This document shows positions 46,232-54,957 of a DNA stretch of 64,000 bases, one piece after another. Numbering within the stretch: the stretch's first letter is position 1; every line of letters begins with the position of its first letter. The translations under genes and the position numbers were made by a program. Source of the stretch: Prevotella sp. MGM1 (lineage in GTDB: Bacteria; Bacteroidota; Bacteroidia; Bacteroidales; Bacteroidaceae); assembly GCF_002933775.1 (NCBI RefSeq), contig NZ_BEWV01000136.1, positions 124,001 to 188,000 of the forward strand, read 5' to 3'. Under the pieces are notes generated by a model, which ran no database searches, was not told the origin of the DNA, and was given only the letters and a program-made list of their open reading frames with translations.

Positions 46232-47125
46232 TTAGGAGCCGCTTCCAGCTATTCCTTTATGACAGACCAGGGCTGCTTCTTTATCAGGCAGGCAGTGCAT
46301 GGTGAACATCGGCACTGTTTCGACAAGTCGGGTGATTATGTTACAGATATTATTATAAATAATGCTGTCCCATTTCATTGAAGAGCATTGAGGGAGCATT
46401 GATGCAAATGCCTGAACTGGGCGTAGCCTTTCTATACGGTTTGCGGGTGCCCGGTCAATTCTTGTTACAGCTCCCAAGGGCGCTTTTATATCTTTATAAC
46501 ACGGAGTCTTGCCGCTCCATGGTGAACCGTATAGGAATGGTTTACCATCAATAATTCTTATTATGGGATTGTCATCATTCATTAATTCCGTGTCTTGGAT
46601 ATGCTTCAGCCACAGGCTTGAATGGGTGCTTTTACCGGTTCCGCTCTTGGCAATGAAAGGATAGGCATAGCCGCTGTGGCTAACGCATGATGCATGGATT
46701 AGAAGTGTGTCTTGATGACTGCCCCGGAACGCGAAAATCAACATAAGGGCATCATTTAATCCAAAACTGCGCATTGTCGCCGTCCCGTTCAATGCGCAGG
46801 TGCACAGGCTGAAGTCTTTGTTTGTGTGCAGTAAACAGCACGGATTATTGTATATGTCTTTTATGATATACTGATAGCCGCCGTCAGGCAGTGTATATAC
46901 CAAAGTATCTCCGTTGCCGGTGTCACATTTCTTTATAAGCTCTTTTTCCTGTGCCGGCTGCAGATTGTCGTCTACCGTGAGGGTAAACAACAGACAATCC
47001 GTTTCCGGCTGTTCGGTTTCAAAAACGGAGAAAGAAGGCAGCAAAGAAATGCTGTTTTGGTTTGAGTTTTCAAAAACTATGGATATATAAAAGTCCGCGA
47101 TACGGAAGAAGTGCCGCTTTTTCAT
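46232..47125 (-). CDS. HPr-kinase/PEPCK-like kinase
   Basis: 297 residues. The C-terminal half has the HprK fold: HASCVSHSG (144-152), Walker A AKSGTGKST (159-167), ELMNDDNPII and YGSPWSGKTPC (199-209). The N-terminal half (1-130) is a divergent beta-rich domain. Relatives include the kinases of lasso-peptide clusters, which phosphorylate precursor C-termini, and HprK proper; no HPr is nearby. Its ATG overlaps the stop of the secreted 144-residue protein (ATGA), so translation is coupled. Substrate unknown. Confidence 0.78.
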   Translation of the reverse strand: MKKRHFFRIADFYISIVFENSNQNSISLLPSFSVFETEQPETDCLLFTLTVDDNLQPAQEKELIKKCDTGNGDTLVYTLPDGGYQYIIKDIYNNPCCLLHTNKDFSLCTCALNGTATMRSFGLNDALMLIFAFRGSHQDTLLIHASCVSHSGYAYPFIAKSGTGKSTHSSLWLKHIQDTELMNDDNPIIRIIDGKPFLYGSPWSGKTPCYKDIKAPLGAVTRIDRAPANRIERLRPVQAFASMLPQCSSMKWDSIIYNNICNIITRLVETVPMFTMHCLPDKEAALVCHKGIAGSGS

Positions 47126-47556
47126 TCTACTTCTTCTATGCTCATGTCAATCCCTTTGAATTTGAATTCGCCTGTTTCCAGAAAACGAACATCAAACGGA
47201 GTCTTGGCTTTGACGGTATATTTGTTTTTCAATTTTATCAGTTTTTTCTCCACATCCTTTTTCTTTTGTCCGAAGAATACCACGCATGTTCTTGCCGGCA
47301 TATTCTTCTGTTGGGCGAAGTAATTCTTTAACTGATAAGAGTAGTTGTCACGACCGAGCAGGAATTTGCTTTTTGTGTCGATCCAAACGCTATCTACCGT
47401 TTGTACATTCGTAAAGTAAACGACCGAGTCTGTAAATGCGGCAGAAAAGCCGAACATGTATGCCTTTGGCAGCATTTTTTTCTTTGCGGAAACCTCTCCC
47501 ACGAAAAAAAATGGGATTAACATTGCCGCAATTGTAACGTATTTAAGTGATTTCAT
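47122..47556 (-). CDS. Secreted 144-residue protein of unknown function
   Basis: 144 residues with a signal peptide (MKSLKYVTIAAMLIPFFFVGEVSA). The mature part is lysine-rich with a beta-alpha look (AYMFGFSAAFTDSVVYFTNV, CVVFFGQKKKDVEKKL) and ends in acidic MSIEEVE. It starts 7 bases after the rpoD stop and overlaps the HPr-kinase-like gene by 4 bases, so it links the sigma factor to the cassette. I recall similar hypothetical proteins beside rpoD in Bacteroidales, but cannot verify this. Confidence 0.72.
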   Translation of the reverse strand: MKSLKYVTIAAMLIPFFFVGEVSAKKKMLPKAYMFGFSAAFTDSVVYFTNVQTVDSVWIDTKSKFLLGRDNYSYQLKNYFAQQKNMPARTCVVFFGQKKKDVEKKLIKLKNKYTVKAKTPFDVRFLETGEFKFKGIDMSIEEVE

Positions 47557-47563
47557 TATTCTT

Positions 47564-48427
47564 TTATTGTCCTAAATATGATTTTAACAGTATATTATTC
47601 GTATTATTTCTCAATTGCCTGATGGCTTTCTCCTTTATCTGTCGCACACGTTCTCGTGTAAGTCCGTATTTTATTCCTATCTCATCGAGGGTCATTTCAT
47701 TCATGTTAATGCCGAAAAAAGCTTTGAGGATGTTACTTTCCTTTTCACTCAGACATTTCAGAATTTCGTTTATTTCCGTGCGTAACGATTCCGCTACCAG
47801 CTCTTTGTCTGCCATTGTCGAGTCGTTAGAGGCCATAGTATCGAGCAGTGTGTTCTCTTCTCCATCCGTGAACGGGGCATCTACCGATACATGATGGCTG
47901 CCGGCCGTCAGGACATCGTTTATTTTGTCTTGTGGCATGTCTGTCCTTTCTGATATTTCTTCTGCCGAAGGCCGTCTTTCAAACTCTTGTTCGAATTTGT
48001 TCAACTCCTTGTTTATCTTGTTTACCGAGCCGATTTGGTTCAAAGGCAACCTCACCATTCTGCTCTGTTCCGCGATGGCTTGAAGTATGCTTTGGCGTAT
48101 CCACCACACAGCGTATGATATGAACTTAAATCCCCGTGTCTCGTCAAACTTCTCCGCGGCTTTTATCAGTCCTACGTTACCTTCGTTTATGAGATCGGGC
48201 AGACTCAGACCTTGATTTTGATATTGTTTTGCCACGGACACGACAAACCTCAGATTGGCTTTTACAAGTCTTTCGAGCGCTTTTCTGTCACCGTCATGGA
48301 TACGTCTTGCGAGTTCCACTTCCTCATCGACCGATACCAGTTCCTCGCGACCTATTTCTTGAAGATATTTGTCGAGAGTGACATTGTCTCTATTGGTGAT
48401 AGACTTGTTTATTTTTAGTTGTCTCAT
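47564..48427 (-). CDS. rpoD: Primary RNA polymerase sigma factor (sigma-ABfr type)
   Basis: 287 residues, short because the long region 1.1 of E. coli sigma-70 is missing, as in Bacteroidetes. Region 1.2 to 2: [56 protein letters not shown] and [15 protein letters not shown]. Region 3: [14 protein letters not shown]. Region 4.2 helix-turn-helix: [27 protein letters not shown]. It directs transcription from the TAnnTTTG promoters seen throughout the window. Four small genes follow on the same strand with 7 bases or overlap at first. Confidence 0.97.
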   Translation of the reverse strand: MRQLKINKSITNRDNVTLDKYLQEIGREELVSVDEEVELARRIHDGDRKALERLVKANLRFVVSVAKQYQNQGLSLPDLINEGNVGLIKAAEKFDETRGFKFISYAVWWIRQSILQAIAEQSRMVRLPLNQIGSVNKINKELNKFEQEFERRPSAEEISERTDMPQDKINDVLTAGSHHVSVDAPFTDGEENTLLDTMASNDSTMADKELVAESLRTEINEILKCLSEKESNILKAFFGINMNEMTLDEIGIKYGLTRERVRQIKEKAIRQLRNNTNNILLKSYLGQ

Positions 48428-48450
48428 AGTCGTGTGGGTTATAGTTGATG

Positions 48451-48458
48451 CAAAGTTA
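48451..48458 (-). promoter_or_regulatory. -7 box (TAACTTTG) for rpoD
   Basis: Exact consensus on the minus strand followed by CATC, 23 bases from the rpoD start. Confidence 0.7.
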
Positions 48459-48505
48459 AAGTTTTTTTCCGAAATGCCAAATTAATGTGCAATAAAAAGA
48501 AAAAA

Positions 48506-48566
48506 GAAAGAGGCGAAGAGCAGGTAAGCACAGTGTTTTTTTGCCTTCCTTGCTTTTCACCTCTTT
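48506..48566 (-). terminator. Long imperfect hairpin after degQ
   Basis: AAAGAGGCGAAGAGCAGG pairs with CCTTGCTTTTCACCTCTTT apart from a few G-U type or mismatched positions. On the minus strand it is followed by a long T-rich run (CTTTTTTCTTTTT). It lies about 20 bases beyond the degQ stop. Confidence 0.7.
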
Positions 48567-48586
48567 ATAGTGTCAAATGATTGTTG

Positions 48587-50041
48587 TCATTCGTTTTGCA
48601 ACGGAACGGCAAAGTATGCTTTCTTACCTGTCGGGTAGATACCTTGTATGTATAGCACAGGATCCTTGCTCGTAGAGGCGTCTTTGACAACTTTCTGCAT
48701 GTCGTCTATCGTCTTAATAGTCTCGTCGTTGACTCTCTGTATTATAAATCCGCGGGCTATTCCGGTCTCTTTAAGTTTACCGTTGTTAACCTTTATGACC
48801 TCAATACCGTAGCTTATGCTGAGTTGTTTTTTCTGAGCCTCGGTGATTTCGCGGAAGTTTGCTCCCAATACATCAAGATCGGCATTCTTTACCACTTTGG
48901 TATTTCCCTGCTCGTTTTTGAGCACTACAGTTTCGGTTATCTTTTTCTTATTGTGCAGGTAGGTGATTGTCAGCTTGTCGCCGGGGCGTTTCTTGCTGAT
49001 AATCTCTTGGAGTTCGGCCATTCGTGTCACTTTTTGTCCGTCTGCCGAGATTATCACGTCACCTTTCTTTATTCCTGCGTCGAATGCCGCTCCCTCGTCC
49101 ATCACTTCGTCAACGTAGATGCCTTCCATCGTTCCGAGGTCAACTTCCTTGCCTTGTTCTTTTTGCGCATCTACATAGTTTTTCACGTCTCCGCCTTTAA
49201 TTCCTATCCAAGCGCGCTGTACCACACCGAATTTTTTCAGGTCTTCCACAATCTTGTTCATTATCGTAGTAGGTATGGCAAATCCATAACCGCTATAAGA
49301 ACCAGTCGGAGAGTAGAGCATGGCGTTGATACCAACGAGCTCACCGCGTGTGTTTACCAATGCGCCTCCTGAGTTGCCGGCATTGATGGCGGCATCTGTC
49401 TGGATGAAAGACTCTACATTGTTGGCGCCGAGCGAGCGGGCCTTTGCGCTTACTATACCTGCTGTGACAGTATTGTTGAGGCCGAGCGGATTGCCTACGG
49501 CAAGTACCCATTCGCCAATTTTAAGGTCTTCGCTGTTTGCTATAGTTATAGCTGGCAGGTTTTTGCCGTCTATCTTTATTAGCGCAAGGTCTGTGGTCTT
49601 GTCTGTTCCGATTATTCTCGCCGAGTGTTCTTGGTTGTCATTAAGCGTTACTGTCAGTTCGTCGGCTCCCTCAACCACGTGGTTGTTGGTTACGATATAT
49701 CCGTCGGTAGAGATGATGACACCCGAACCGGTGGCCGTTTTCTTCGGAGTCTGTACCTGGCGCTTCTGTGTTCCACCGTTGCCACGTCCGAAAAATCCTC
49801 CGAACGGGTCTGAGAAGAAATCGCTGAACGGGTCGCTCTGAACCTCTACCGTCTTTATCTTGCTGTTCTGTACATATTTGATATGTACAACTGAGGGCAG
49901 CGCTTTTTCGGCTGCATAAGTAAGGTCAACCGGTTGTCCAGCCGGAGTTGCAGCACCGGCTTTGTTGAAAGCGGCAACAGAAAAAATGATTGCCACCATG
50001 CAGATTGCCGGAAGTAAATAGTTTACGATCTTTTTCATCAT
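48587..50041 (-). CDS. degQ: Periplasmic serine protease DegQ/HtrA
   Basis: 484 residues with an N-terminal signal or anchor (about 8-31). The trypsin-like domain has H121 (TNNHVVEG), D151 (TTDLALIKI) and S224 (NAGNSGGAL). Two PDZ domains follow (about 265-370 and 395-484). It degrades or refolds misfolded envelope proteins. Transcribed alone on the minus strand upstream of rpoD, from a -7 box at 50099-50106. Confidence 0.96.
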   Translation of the reverse strand: MMKKIVNYLLPAICMVAIIFSVAAFNKAGAATPAGQPVDLTYAAEKALPSVVHIKYVQNSKIKTVEVQSDPFSDFFSDPFGGFFGRGNGGTQKRQVQTPKKTATGSGVIISTDGYIVTNNHVVEGADELTVTLNDNQEHSARIIGTDKTTDLALIKIDGKNLPAITIANSEDLKIGEWVLAVGNPLGLNNTVTAGIVSAKARSLGANNVESFIQTDAAINAGNSGGALVNTRGELVGINAMLYSPTGSYSGYGFAIPTTIMNKIVEDLKKFGVVQRAWIGIKGGDVKNYVDAQKEQGKEVDLGTMEGIYVDEVMDEGAAFDAGIKKGDVIISADGQKVTRMAELQEIISKKRPGDKLTITYLHNKKKITETVVLKNEQGNTKVVKNADLDVLGANFREITEAQKKQLSISYGIEVIKVNNGKLKETGIARGFIIQRVNDETIKTIDDMQKVVKDASTSKDPVLYIQGIYPTGKKAYFAVPLQNE

Positions 50042-50098
50042 AGAAATGTTTTTATGTTACATTAGTTATCAAATTATTATCGCTTATTTTAAACGTTG

Positions 50099-50106
50099 CA
50101 AATATA
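50099..50106 (-). promoter_or_regulatory. -7 box (TATATTTG) for degQ
   Basis: Exact consensus on the minus strand followed by CAACG, 58 bases before the degQ start. From here to the rnpB promoter (50107-50373) I see nothing coding: AT-rich sequence with no hairpin of note. Confidence 0.65.
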
Positions 50107-50373
50107 TCAGCAATTTTTGTTTTTCTGCCATTTTGGCATTTTAATTTGTCGCAATTTAACAGTTATAAAACTGCCGTTAACGGCTGTTTGCGTTGAATGC
50201 TGTCAATTTTACAAATCTTTAAAATAACAAATCGTTACAGAGGCCTTTTAGAAGTGTTTCGTGATTATGCTTGTTTGGAGCGGTTTTATTTCTATAATCC
50301 GATAATGACTGCCTGATAACTGTTTGCCGTTCTTAAAAAGACTTTATTGTTTTGCCGTTTCGATATTTTGCAG

Positions 50374-50381
50374 TACTTTTG
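50374..50381 (+). promoter_or_regulatory. -7 box (TACTTTTG) for the RNase P RNA
   Basis: Exact consensus followed by CAT, 7 bases before the predicted RNA 5' end. Confidence 0.75.
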
Positions 50382-50387
50382 CATAAT

Positions 50388-50760
50388 GAAAGCAGTGCTC
50401 CGGTCTGTCGCCGGCACCGTCATTGGTGCGGGAGGAAAGTCCGGGCAGCGTAGGGCGCTCAGCTTCCGAAAACAGAAGCCATTGGCGACAGTGGGATATG
50501 GCAGAAGAGAATGACCGCCGCGCCGAAAGGGGCGGTAAGGGTGAGAAGGTGGTGTAAGAGACTACCGGCCGGCGGGTGATCGTCGGGCCGTGCCATCCTG
50601 AGGCTGCAAGTTCGCGTATACCGTCGTTTGAGGGTTGCCCGCCCGAAAATATCCGACGGAGGGTAGAATGCTTGAGCCGCGTGGTGACATGCGGATTAGA
50701 TAAATGACGGACACCGCTGTATGGTGGTACAGAACCCGGCTTATAGGGGCAGTGCTTTCT
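50388..50760 (+). ncRNA. rnpB: RNase P RNA (bacterial type A)
   Basis: About 373 bases with the universal conserved blocks in order: GAGGAAAGTCCGGGC (P4 5' strand and CR-I, about 50430-50445), GGTGAGAAGGTG, AAGAGACTACCGGC (CR-II), GAGGCTGCAAGTTCG, and AGATAAATGACGG followed by ACAGAACCCGGCTTAT (CR-V, P4 3' strand, about 50698-50745). The ends GAAAGCA and TGCTTTC pair as P1. It is the catalytic RNA that removes tRNA 5' leaders. The ends are estimated from P1 and the promoter. Confidence 0.96.
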
Positions 50761-50794
50761 TTATTTTGAATGTTGGTGTTTCTTGATTTTGGGT

Positions 50795-52114
50795 ATGAAA
50801 GAGAAGTTGATGGATTTGGTGAGATTTCTTAAAGTTGACATCTGGCAGATATCAACAGGTGATGTCTCACCACTGAGATATCTCCTTTATAGCATTGTCA
50901 AGAAACTGATGATCACTATACGTTTTTTCACGACGAAGCGTGTGATGAACCATGCCTCCGCACTTACTTATTCGACACTCTTGGCTATTGTCCCGATTTT
51001 GGCTGTCGTGTTTGCGATAGCTCGCGGATTCGGATATAACAGATATATAGAGACATGGTTTAGAGGTACATTCGAGTCGCAGCCTCAAGCTGCCGATGTG
51101 ATTGTTGGGTTTGTCAACAGTTATCTTGTACATACGAAGAGCGGAATATTTCTTGGTGTCGGTCTTGTATTTATGTTGTATACTGTCTTGATGCTTGTAA
51201 GCAATATAGAGGTGACTTTCAATGAGATATGGCAGGTTAAGAAGCCGAGAAGCATATTCCGGACGTTTACCGACTATCTTGCCATGTTGCTGCTATTCCC
51301 TATTATAATAGTGCTGACATCAGGATTGTCTATTTTCATGGCTACCATAGCCGACAGCATGCCCGACATATTGTTGCTCGGACCTATGATGCGTTTTATC
51401 ATTGCCTTGTTGCCTTATGTGCTGATGTCTGCCATGTTCATTGGGCTTTATATCTTCATGCCAAACACACACGTGAAATTCAGATATGTGGTGGTGCCTG
51501 GAATTTTGGCAGGAGTGGCTATGCAATGGTTACAGTTGTTCTATATACATTCTCAGATGTGGGTGAGCAGCTATAATGCCATTTACGGTTCGTTTGCGGC
51601 ACTGCCGTTATTTATGTTGTGGATGCAGATTTCATGGACGATATGTTTGTTTGGGGCGACATTGTGCTATGCCAATCAAAATCTCAGTTATTATGATTAT
51701 AACACCAAGACATCGGATATAAGCCATCGCTATCAGATAATGCTCAGCGCATTGCTTGCCGCTCGTATATGCCGCAGATTTGACAAAGGTCAGCAGCCAT
51801 ATACGGCAATGGAACTGCGTGCCGAGACCGGTATACCGATAAGGGTGGTGAATGATTTGCTTTATGAAATGATCGATTCCCGCCTGCTTATCGAGATTAC
51901 GTCAGACGAGAAAGGAGAACCATCGCAGTTTGTTCCGGCGGAGAATGTTGAGAATTTGAGTCTTGGTGTTCTCATAGACCGATTGGAATCTCGGGGTCGC
52001 TGGAAAATAGACCTTCCGTTAGATGACTTTTATAATGATAATTGGCGGCAGGCATTTGAAGAACGACGCATATATTTAAGAAAATCAAGAAGTATATTAC
52101 TTAAAAACATGTAG
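50795..52114 (+). CDS. YihY/BrkB family inner-membrane protein
   Basis: 439 residues from ATG 50795 (a frame from TTG 50783 is rejected). The membrane part (about 45-300) has six or so helices and the family start MNHASALTYSTLLAIVPILAVVFAIARGFG. The C-terminal 130 residues are soluble and contain a helix-turn-helix-like stretch (YTAMELRAETGIPIRVVNDLLYEMIDSRLL), an extension missing from shorter relatives. Once called RNase BN, which is no longer accepted; function unknown. It begins 35 bases after rnpB. Confidence 0.88.
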   Translation: MKEKLMDLVRFLKVDIWQISTGDVSPLRYLLYSIVKKLMITIRFFTTKRVMNHASALTYSTLLAIVPILAVVFAIARGFGYNRYIETWFRGTFESQPQAADVIVGFVNSYLVHTKSGIFLGVGLVFMLYTVLMLVSNIEVTFNEIWQVKKPRSIFRTFTDYLAMLLLFPIIIVLTSGLSIFMATIADSMPDILLLGPMMRFIIALLPYVLMSAMFIGLYIFMPNTHVKFRYVVVPGILAGVAMQWLQLFYIHSQMWVSSYNAIYGSFAALPLFMLWMQISWTICLFGATLCYANQNLSYYDYNTKTSDISHRYQIMLSALLAARICRRFDKGQQPYTAMELRAETGIPIRVVNDLLYEMIDSRLLIEITSDEKGEPSQFVPAENVENLSLGVLIDRLESRGRWKIDLPLDDFYNDNWRQAFEERRIYLRKSRSILLKNM

Positions 52115-52173
52115 TATGGGTACATGTTAATGGAGAATAATTGTCTGTTGGTTACGGTATAATCATGTAGTAA

Positions 52174-52213
52174 AAAACAGGTGAAGACTTAATAAATAGT
52201 CTTCACCTGTTTT
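52174..52213. terminator. Hairpin terminator
   Basis: Perfect 16-base arms (52174-52189 / 52198-52213, core CAGGTGAAGACT) with an 8-base loop and A and T tracts. Ends the YihY gene and could also stop leftward thrC transcripts. Confidence 0.85.
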
Positions 52214-52290
52214 CTTTATTCGGTTTTCTTCAGTCATATTTATTTGAGAATTTATGTATAATGGTGTAATTACACATAATACATGGAGGC

Positions 52291-53592
52291 TTATCGGCTC
52301 ATGAGAAACTCCTTGAAAGCGCTGAATTCTTTTGGCATTACAATGCTCCGTTTCTCACCTCTCATGAAAGCTGCGAGTCGTGAGGGGATTTTAATTTCGC
52401 ATCCAATGACTGGTTCTACGGTATCTTTGAACTTTGCCGGATGCGCTGTTTCGCAGAAAACACCGGTTTCCCTTTCTTTAAGCAGGTCTTTCAGTGCCTG
52501 ATAACCGCACGCTCCATGAGGATCGAGGATATATCCGGTTGTTTTATAGCATTCGGCTATGGTCTCTTTGATACTCTCGTCGCTATACGTAGCTCCACTG
52601 ACAAGTGCTTTTATTGAGCTATGATCATATTCATATAAATCATATATGCGGGCGAAATTGCTCGGGTCGCCGACATCCATAGCATTTGCTATGGTCTGTC
52701 TGCTCGGCATCGGCTCGTATTTTCCGGTTTGAAGGTATTTATAGAAAATGTCGTTTGCGTTGTTGGCGGCGATAAATCGCTTTATAGGTAGCCCCATACG
52801 GTGCCCGAACAGGGCGGCGGTAATGTTCCCGAAGTTGCCGCTTGGCACGCACATTACCAGGTTGTCTGTCTTCCCTAGTTCTTTCATCCGTGCATAAGCA
52901 TTGAAATAGTAGAAAGCCTGTGGCAGAAAACGGGCGACATTTATCGAGTTTGCCGATGTCAGTTTCATGTGCTCATTCAGTTCTTTATCCATGAAAGCGC
53001 TCTTTACTAAGGCTTGACAATCATCGAAAACGCCTTCTACTTCAATTGCCGTTATGTTCTGTCCGAGTGTAGTGAACTGGCATTCCTGTATCTTACTTAC
53101 TTTTCCTTTGGGGTAAAGCACGTATACATGTATTCCATCTACGCCAAGAAAACCATTGGCAACAGCGGAGCCGGTGTCTCCGCTTGTGGCTACGAGGACG
53201 TTTACTTGTTCTCGCTTTTCCTTGCGTATGAAATATTGCAGGAGTCTGGCCATAAACCGTGCTCCTACGTCTTTGAACGCAAGGGTGGGGCCGTGGAAAA
53301 GTTCCAAGCTGTAAATATTGTCTTCAACTTTCTCTACCGGACAATCGAATTCCAGAGTCTCATATACTATTTTGCGTAACTCGTCAGACTCAACGTCATC
53401 TCCGAAAAATGCGTCAGCCACCTTATATGCAATTTCTTGGAATGTCATTGTCTCGATAGTATCGAAAAAATCGGAAGGCATTGCCTTTATCTTCTCAGGC
53501 ATATAAAGTCCTCTGTCACTCGCCAGACCTTTTACCACCGCTTCATGTAGTGTGGCATTGGGGGCTTGTCGGTTTGTACTGTAATATTTCAT
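52291..53592 (-). CDS. thrC: Threonine synthase
   Basis: 433 residues. It converts O-phosphohomoserine to threonine with PLP. The cofactor lysine lies in GPTLAFKDVGARFMA (about residues 105-119); the phosphate-binding and substrate segments ATSGDTGSAVANGF, PSGNFGNITAALFG and CETAHPAKF are present. It is the last gene of the leftward operon after thrA and the apgM-like gene, 21 bases behind the latter. Confidence 0.96.
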   Translation of the reverse strand: MKYYSTNRQAPNATLHEAVVKGLASDRGLYMPEKIKAMPSDFFDTIETMTFQEIAYKVADAFFGDDVESDELRKIVYETLEFDCPVEKVEDNIYSLELFHGPTLAFKDVGARFMARLLQYFIRKEKREQVNVLVATSGDTGSAVANGFLGVDGIHVYVLYPKGKVSKIQECQFTTLGQNITAIEVEGVFDDCQALVKSAFMDKELNEHMKLTSANSINVARFLPQAFYYFNAYARMKELGKTDNLVMCVPSGNFGNITAALFGHRMGLPIKRFIAANNANDIFYKYLQTGKYEPMPSRQTIANAMDVGDPSNFARIYDLYEYDHSSIKALVSGATYSDESIKETIAECYKTTGYILDPHGACGYQALKDLLKERETGVFCETAHPAKFKDTVEPVIGCEIKIPSRLAAFMRGEKRSIVMPKEFSAFKEFLMSR

Positions 53593-53613
53593 ATATTGTT
53601 TTTATTCATTATA

Positions 53614-54885
53614 TTATTTGTCAATGGCCATAAACTCATGCATAAATTCGCTGAGTCTTAACAGGCCGTAACTACCGTCCACACAGCTTTGTTCATTGTA
53701 TTGATGTACATTGTCTGGCATTATGTTCTTATGCCATATTAAGAATGGTACAGGTTCGTTCATGTGTGTACGTATTTCCACAGGTGTGGGATGGTCGGGG
53801 AGTATGGCTATGCACACGTTTTCTCCCTTCCATTTCATTATTTCATCATATATCGGTTTGATTATTCGGCTGTCGAGATCTTCTATTGTTCTCAGTTTTA
53901 ATTCAAGATCACCGTCGTGTCCGGCCTCATCGCTAGCTTCTATGTGAAGGAAAACAAAGTCGTCTCCTTCTTTCAAGGCGTTTATCGCAGCTTGTGCCTT
54001 GCCTTCGTAGTTGGTATCGGCTTGTCCGGTCATGCCGTCAACGACAATATTTTTCAGTCCGGCATATTTTCCAATGCCTCTGATCAGGTCTACAGCGGAG
54101 ATTACGGAGCCGTTTTTTATTTGCGGATACATTTTTTGTAATGTTTTCATGCGCGGTCTGTATCCGCCGCTCCACGGCCATATACTGTTTGCTTTCTCTT
54201 TGCGTCCTTGATTGAAAGGATGCGATTCAAGCAATTCTTGCGACTTTAATATCAGTCTGTTTATCAGTTCAGCAGTTTCTACAGCGGTCAATCTTTGTAA
54301 CGGCTGGGCTGAATCCGTGTTTTTGTTCTCGTCTGTTTTTGCTGTATCATTATTGTCAGCCTTAACTAATAACGGTCTCCATGGTTCTTCCGGATGATCA
54401 TGTGGCGGAGCACAGACAATATTTTTGTTACCTCCTTTTATTACAAGTAAATGCCGATATTGTATTCCGGTGATGAATCTAATGCGATTATTTCCGAGCT
54501 TTTCGTTCAGAAAGGCGATAAGCGTATCGCTTTCTTCGGTTGTGAGATGTCCTCCGTGATGATTTTTTATTTCTCCGTCTTTAATGGTTATGATGTTGCA
54601 CCGCATTGCAAGATCGTCTTCTTGCATATCATAACCGATGCTTGCGGCTTCGAGAGGGCCTCTTCCCTCGTATACCTCATCAAGGTCATATCCAAGTATA
54701 GCAGTGTTGGCCACCTCACTGCCTGGACTGTATCCTTCTGGTACGGTAATCAGTTTGCCTGTTCGTCCGCTTTTTGCAAGCATGTTCATGTATTTCGGGC
54801 GAGTGTATTCCAGCAGTGTTTTCCCGCCGAGCCGCCCGATAGGATGGTCGGCCATACCGTCTCCCAATATAATAAGGTGTTTCAT
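53614..54885 (-). CDS. ApgM-type phosphoglycerate-mutase-like protein, likely homoserine kinase
   Basis: 423 residues in the alkaline-phosphatase superfamily: LGDGMADHP at the N-terminus, PEGYSPGSEVANTAILGYD with the family nucleophile serine, NHHGGH, FLHIEASDEAGHDGD and ILPDHPTPVEIRTH as metal ligands. By homology alone it would be named cofactor-independent phosphoglycerate mutase, but this branch has been named proposed homoserine kinase in family databases. Its place between thrA and thrC, with no GHMP-type thrB in the window, supports that role. A variable acidic linker (about 175-198) is inserted. Confidence 0.85.
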   Translation of the reverse strand: MKHLIILGDGMADHPIGRLGGKTLLEYTRPKYMNMLAKSGRTGKLITVPEGYSPGSEVANTAILGYDLDEVYEGRGPLEAASIGYDMQEDDLAMRCNIITIKDGEIKNHHGGHLTTEESDTLIAFLNEKLGNNRIRFITGIQYRHLLVIKGGNKNIVCAPPHDHPEEPWRPLLVKADNNDTAKTDENKNTDSAQPLQRLTAVETAELINRLILKSQELLESHPFNQGRKEKANSIWPWSGGYRPRMKTLQKMYPQIKNGSVISAVDLIRGIGKYAGLKNIVVDGMTGQADTNYEGKAQAAINALKEGDDFVFLHIEASDEAGHDGDLELKLRTIEDLDSRIIKPIYDEIMKWKGENVCIAILPDHPTPVEIRTHMNEPVPFLIWHKNIMPDNVHQYNEQSCVDGSYGLLRLSEFMHEFMAIDK

Positions 54886-54957
54886 TTCTTTACTCTGTTT
54901 TTACTCATTAACTACATGTTCATCATATTCAGGCTTCTCACATTGTGTCTCCTTTAA

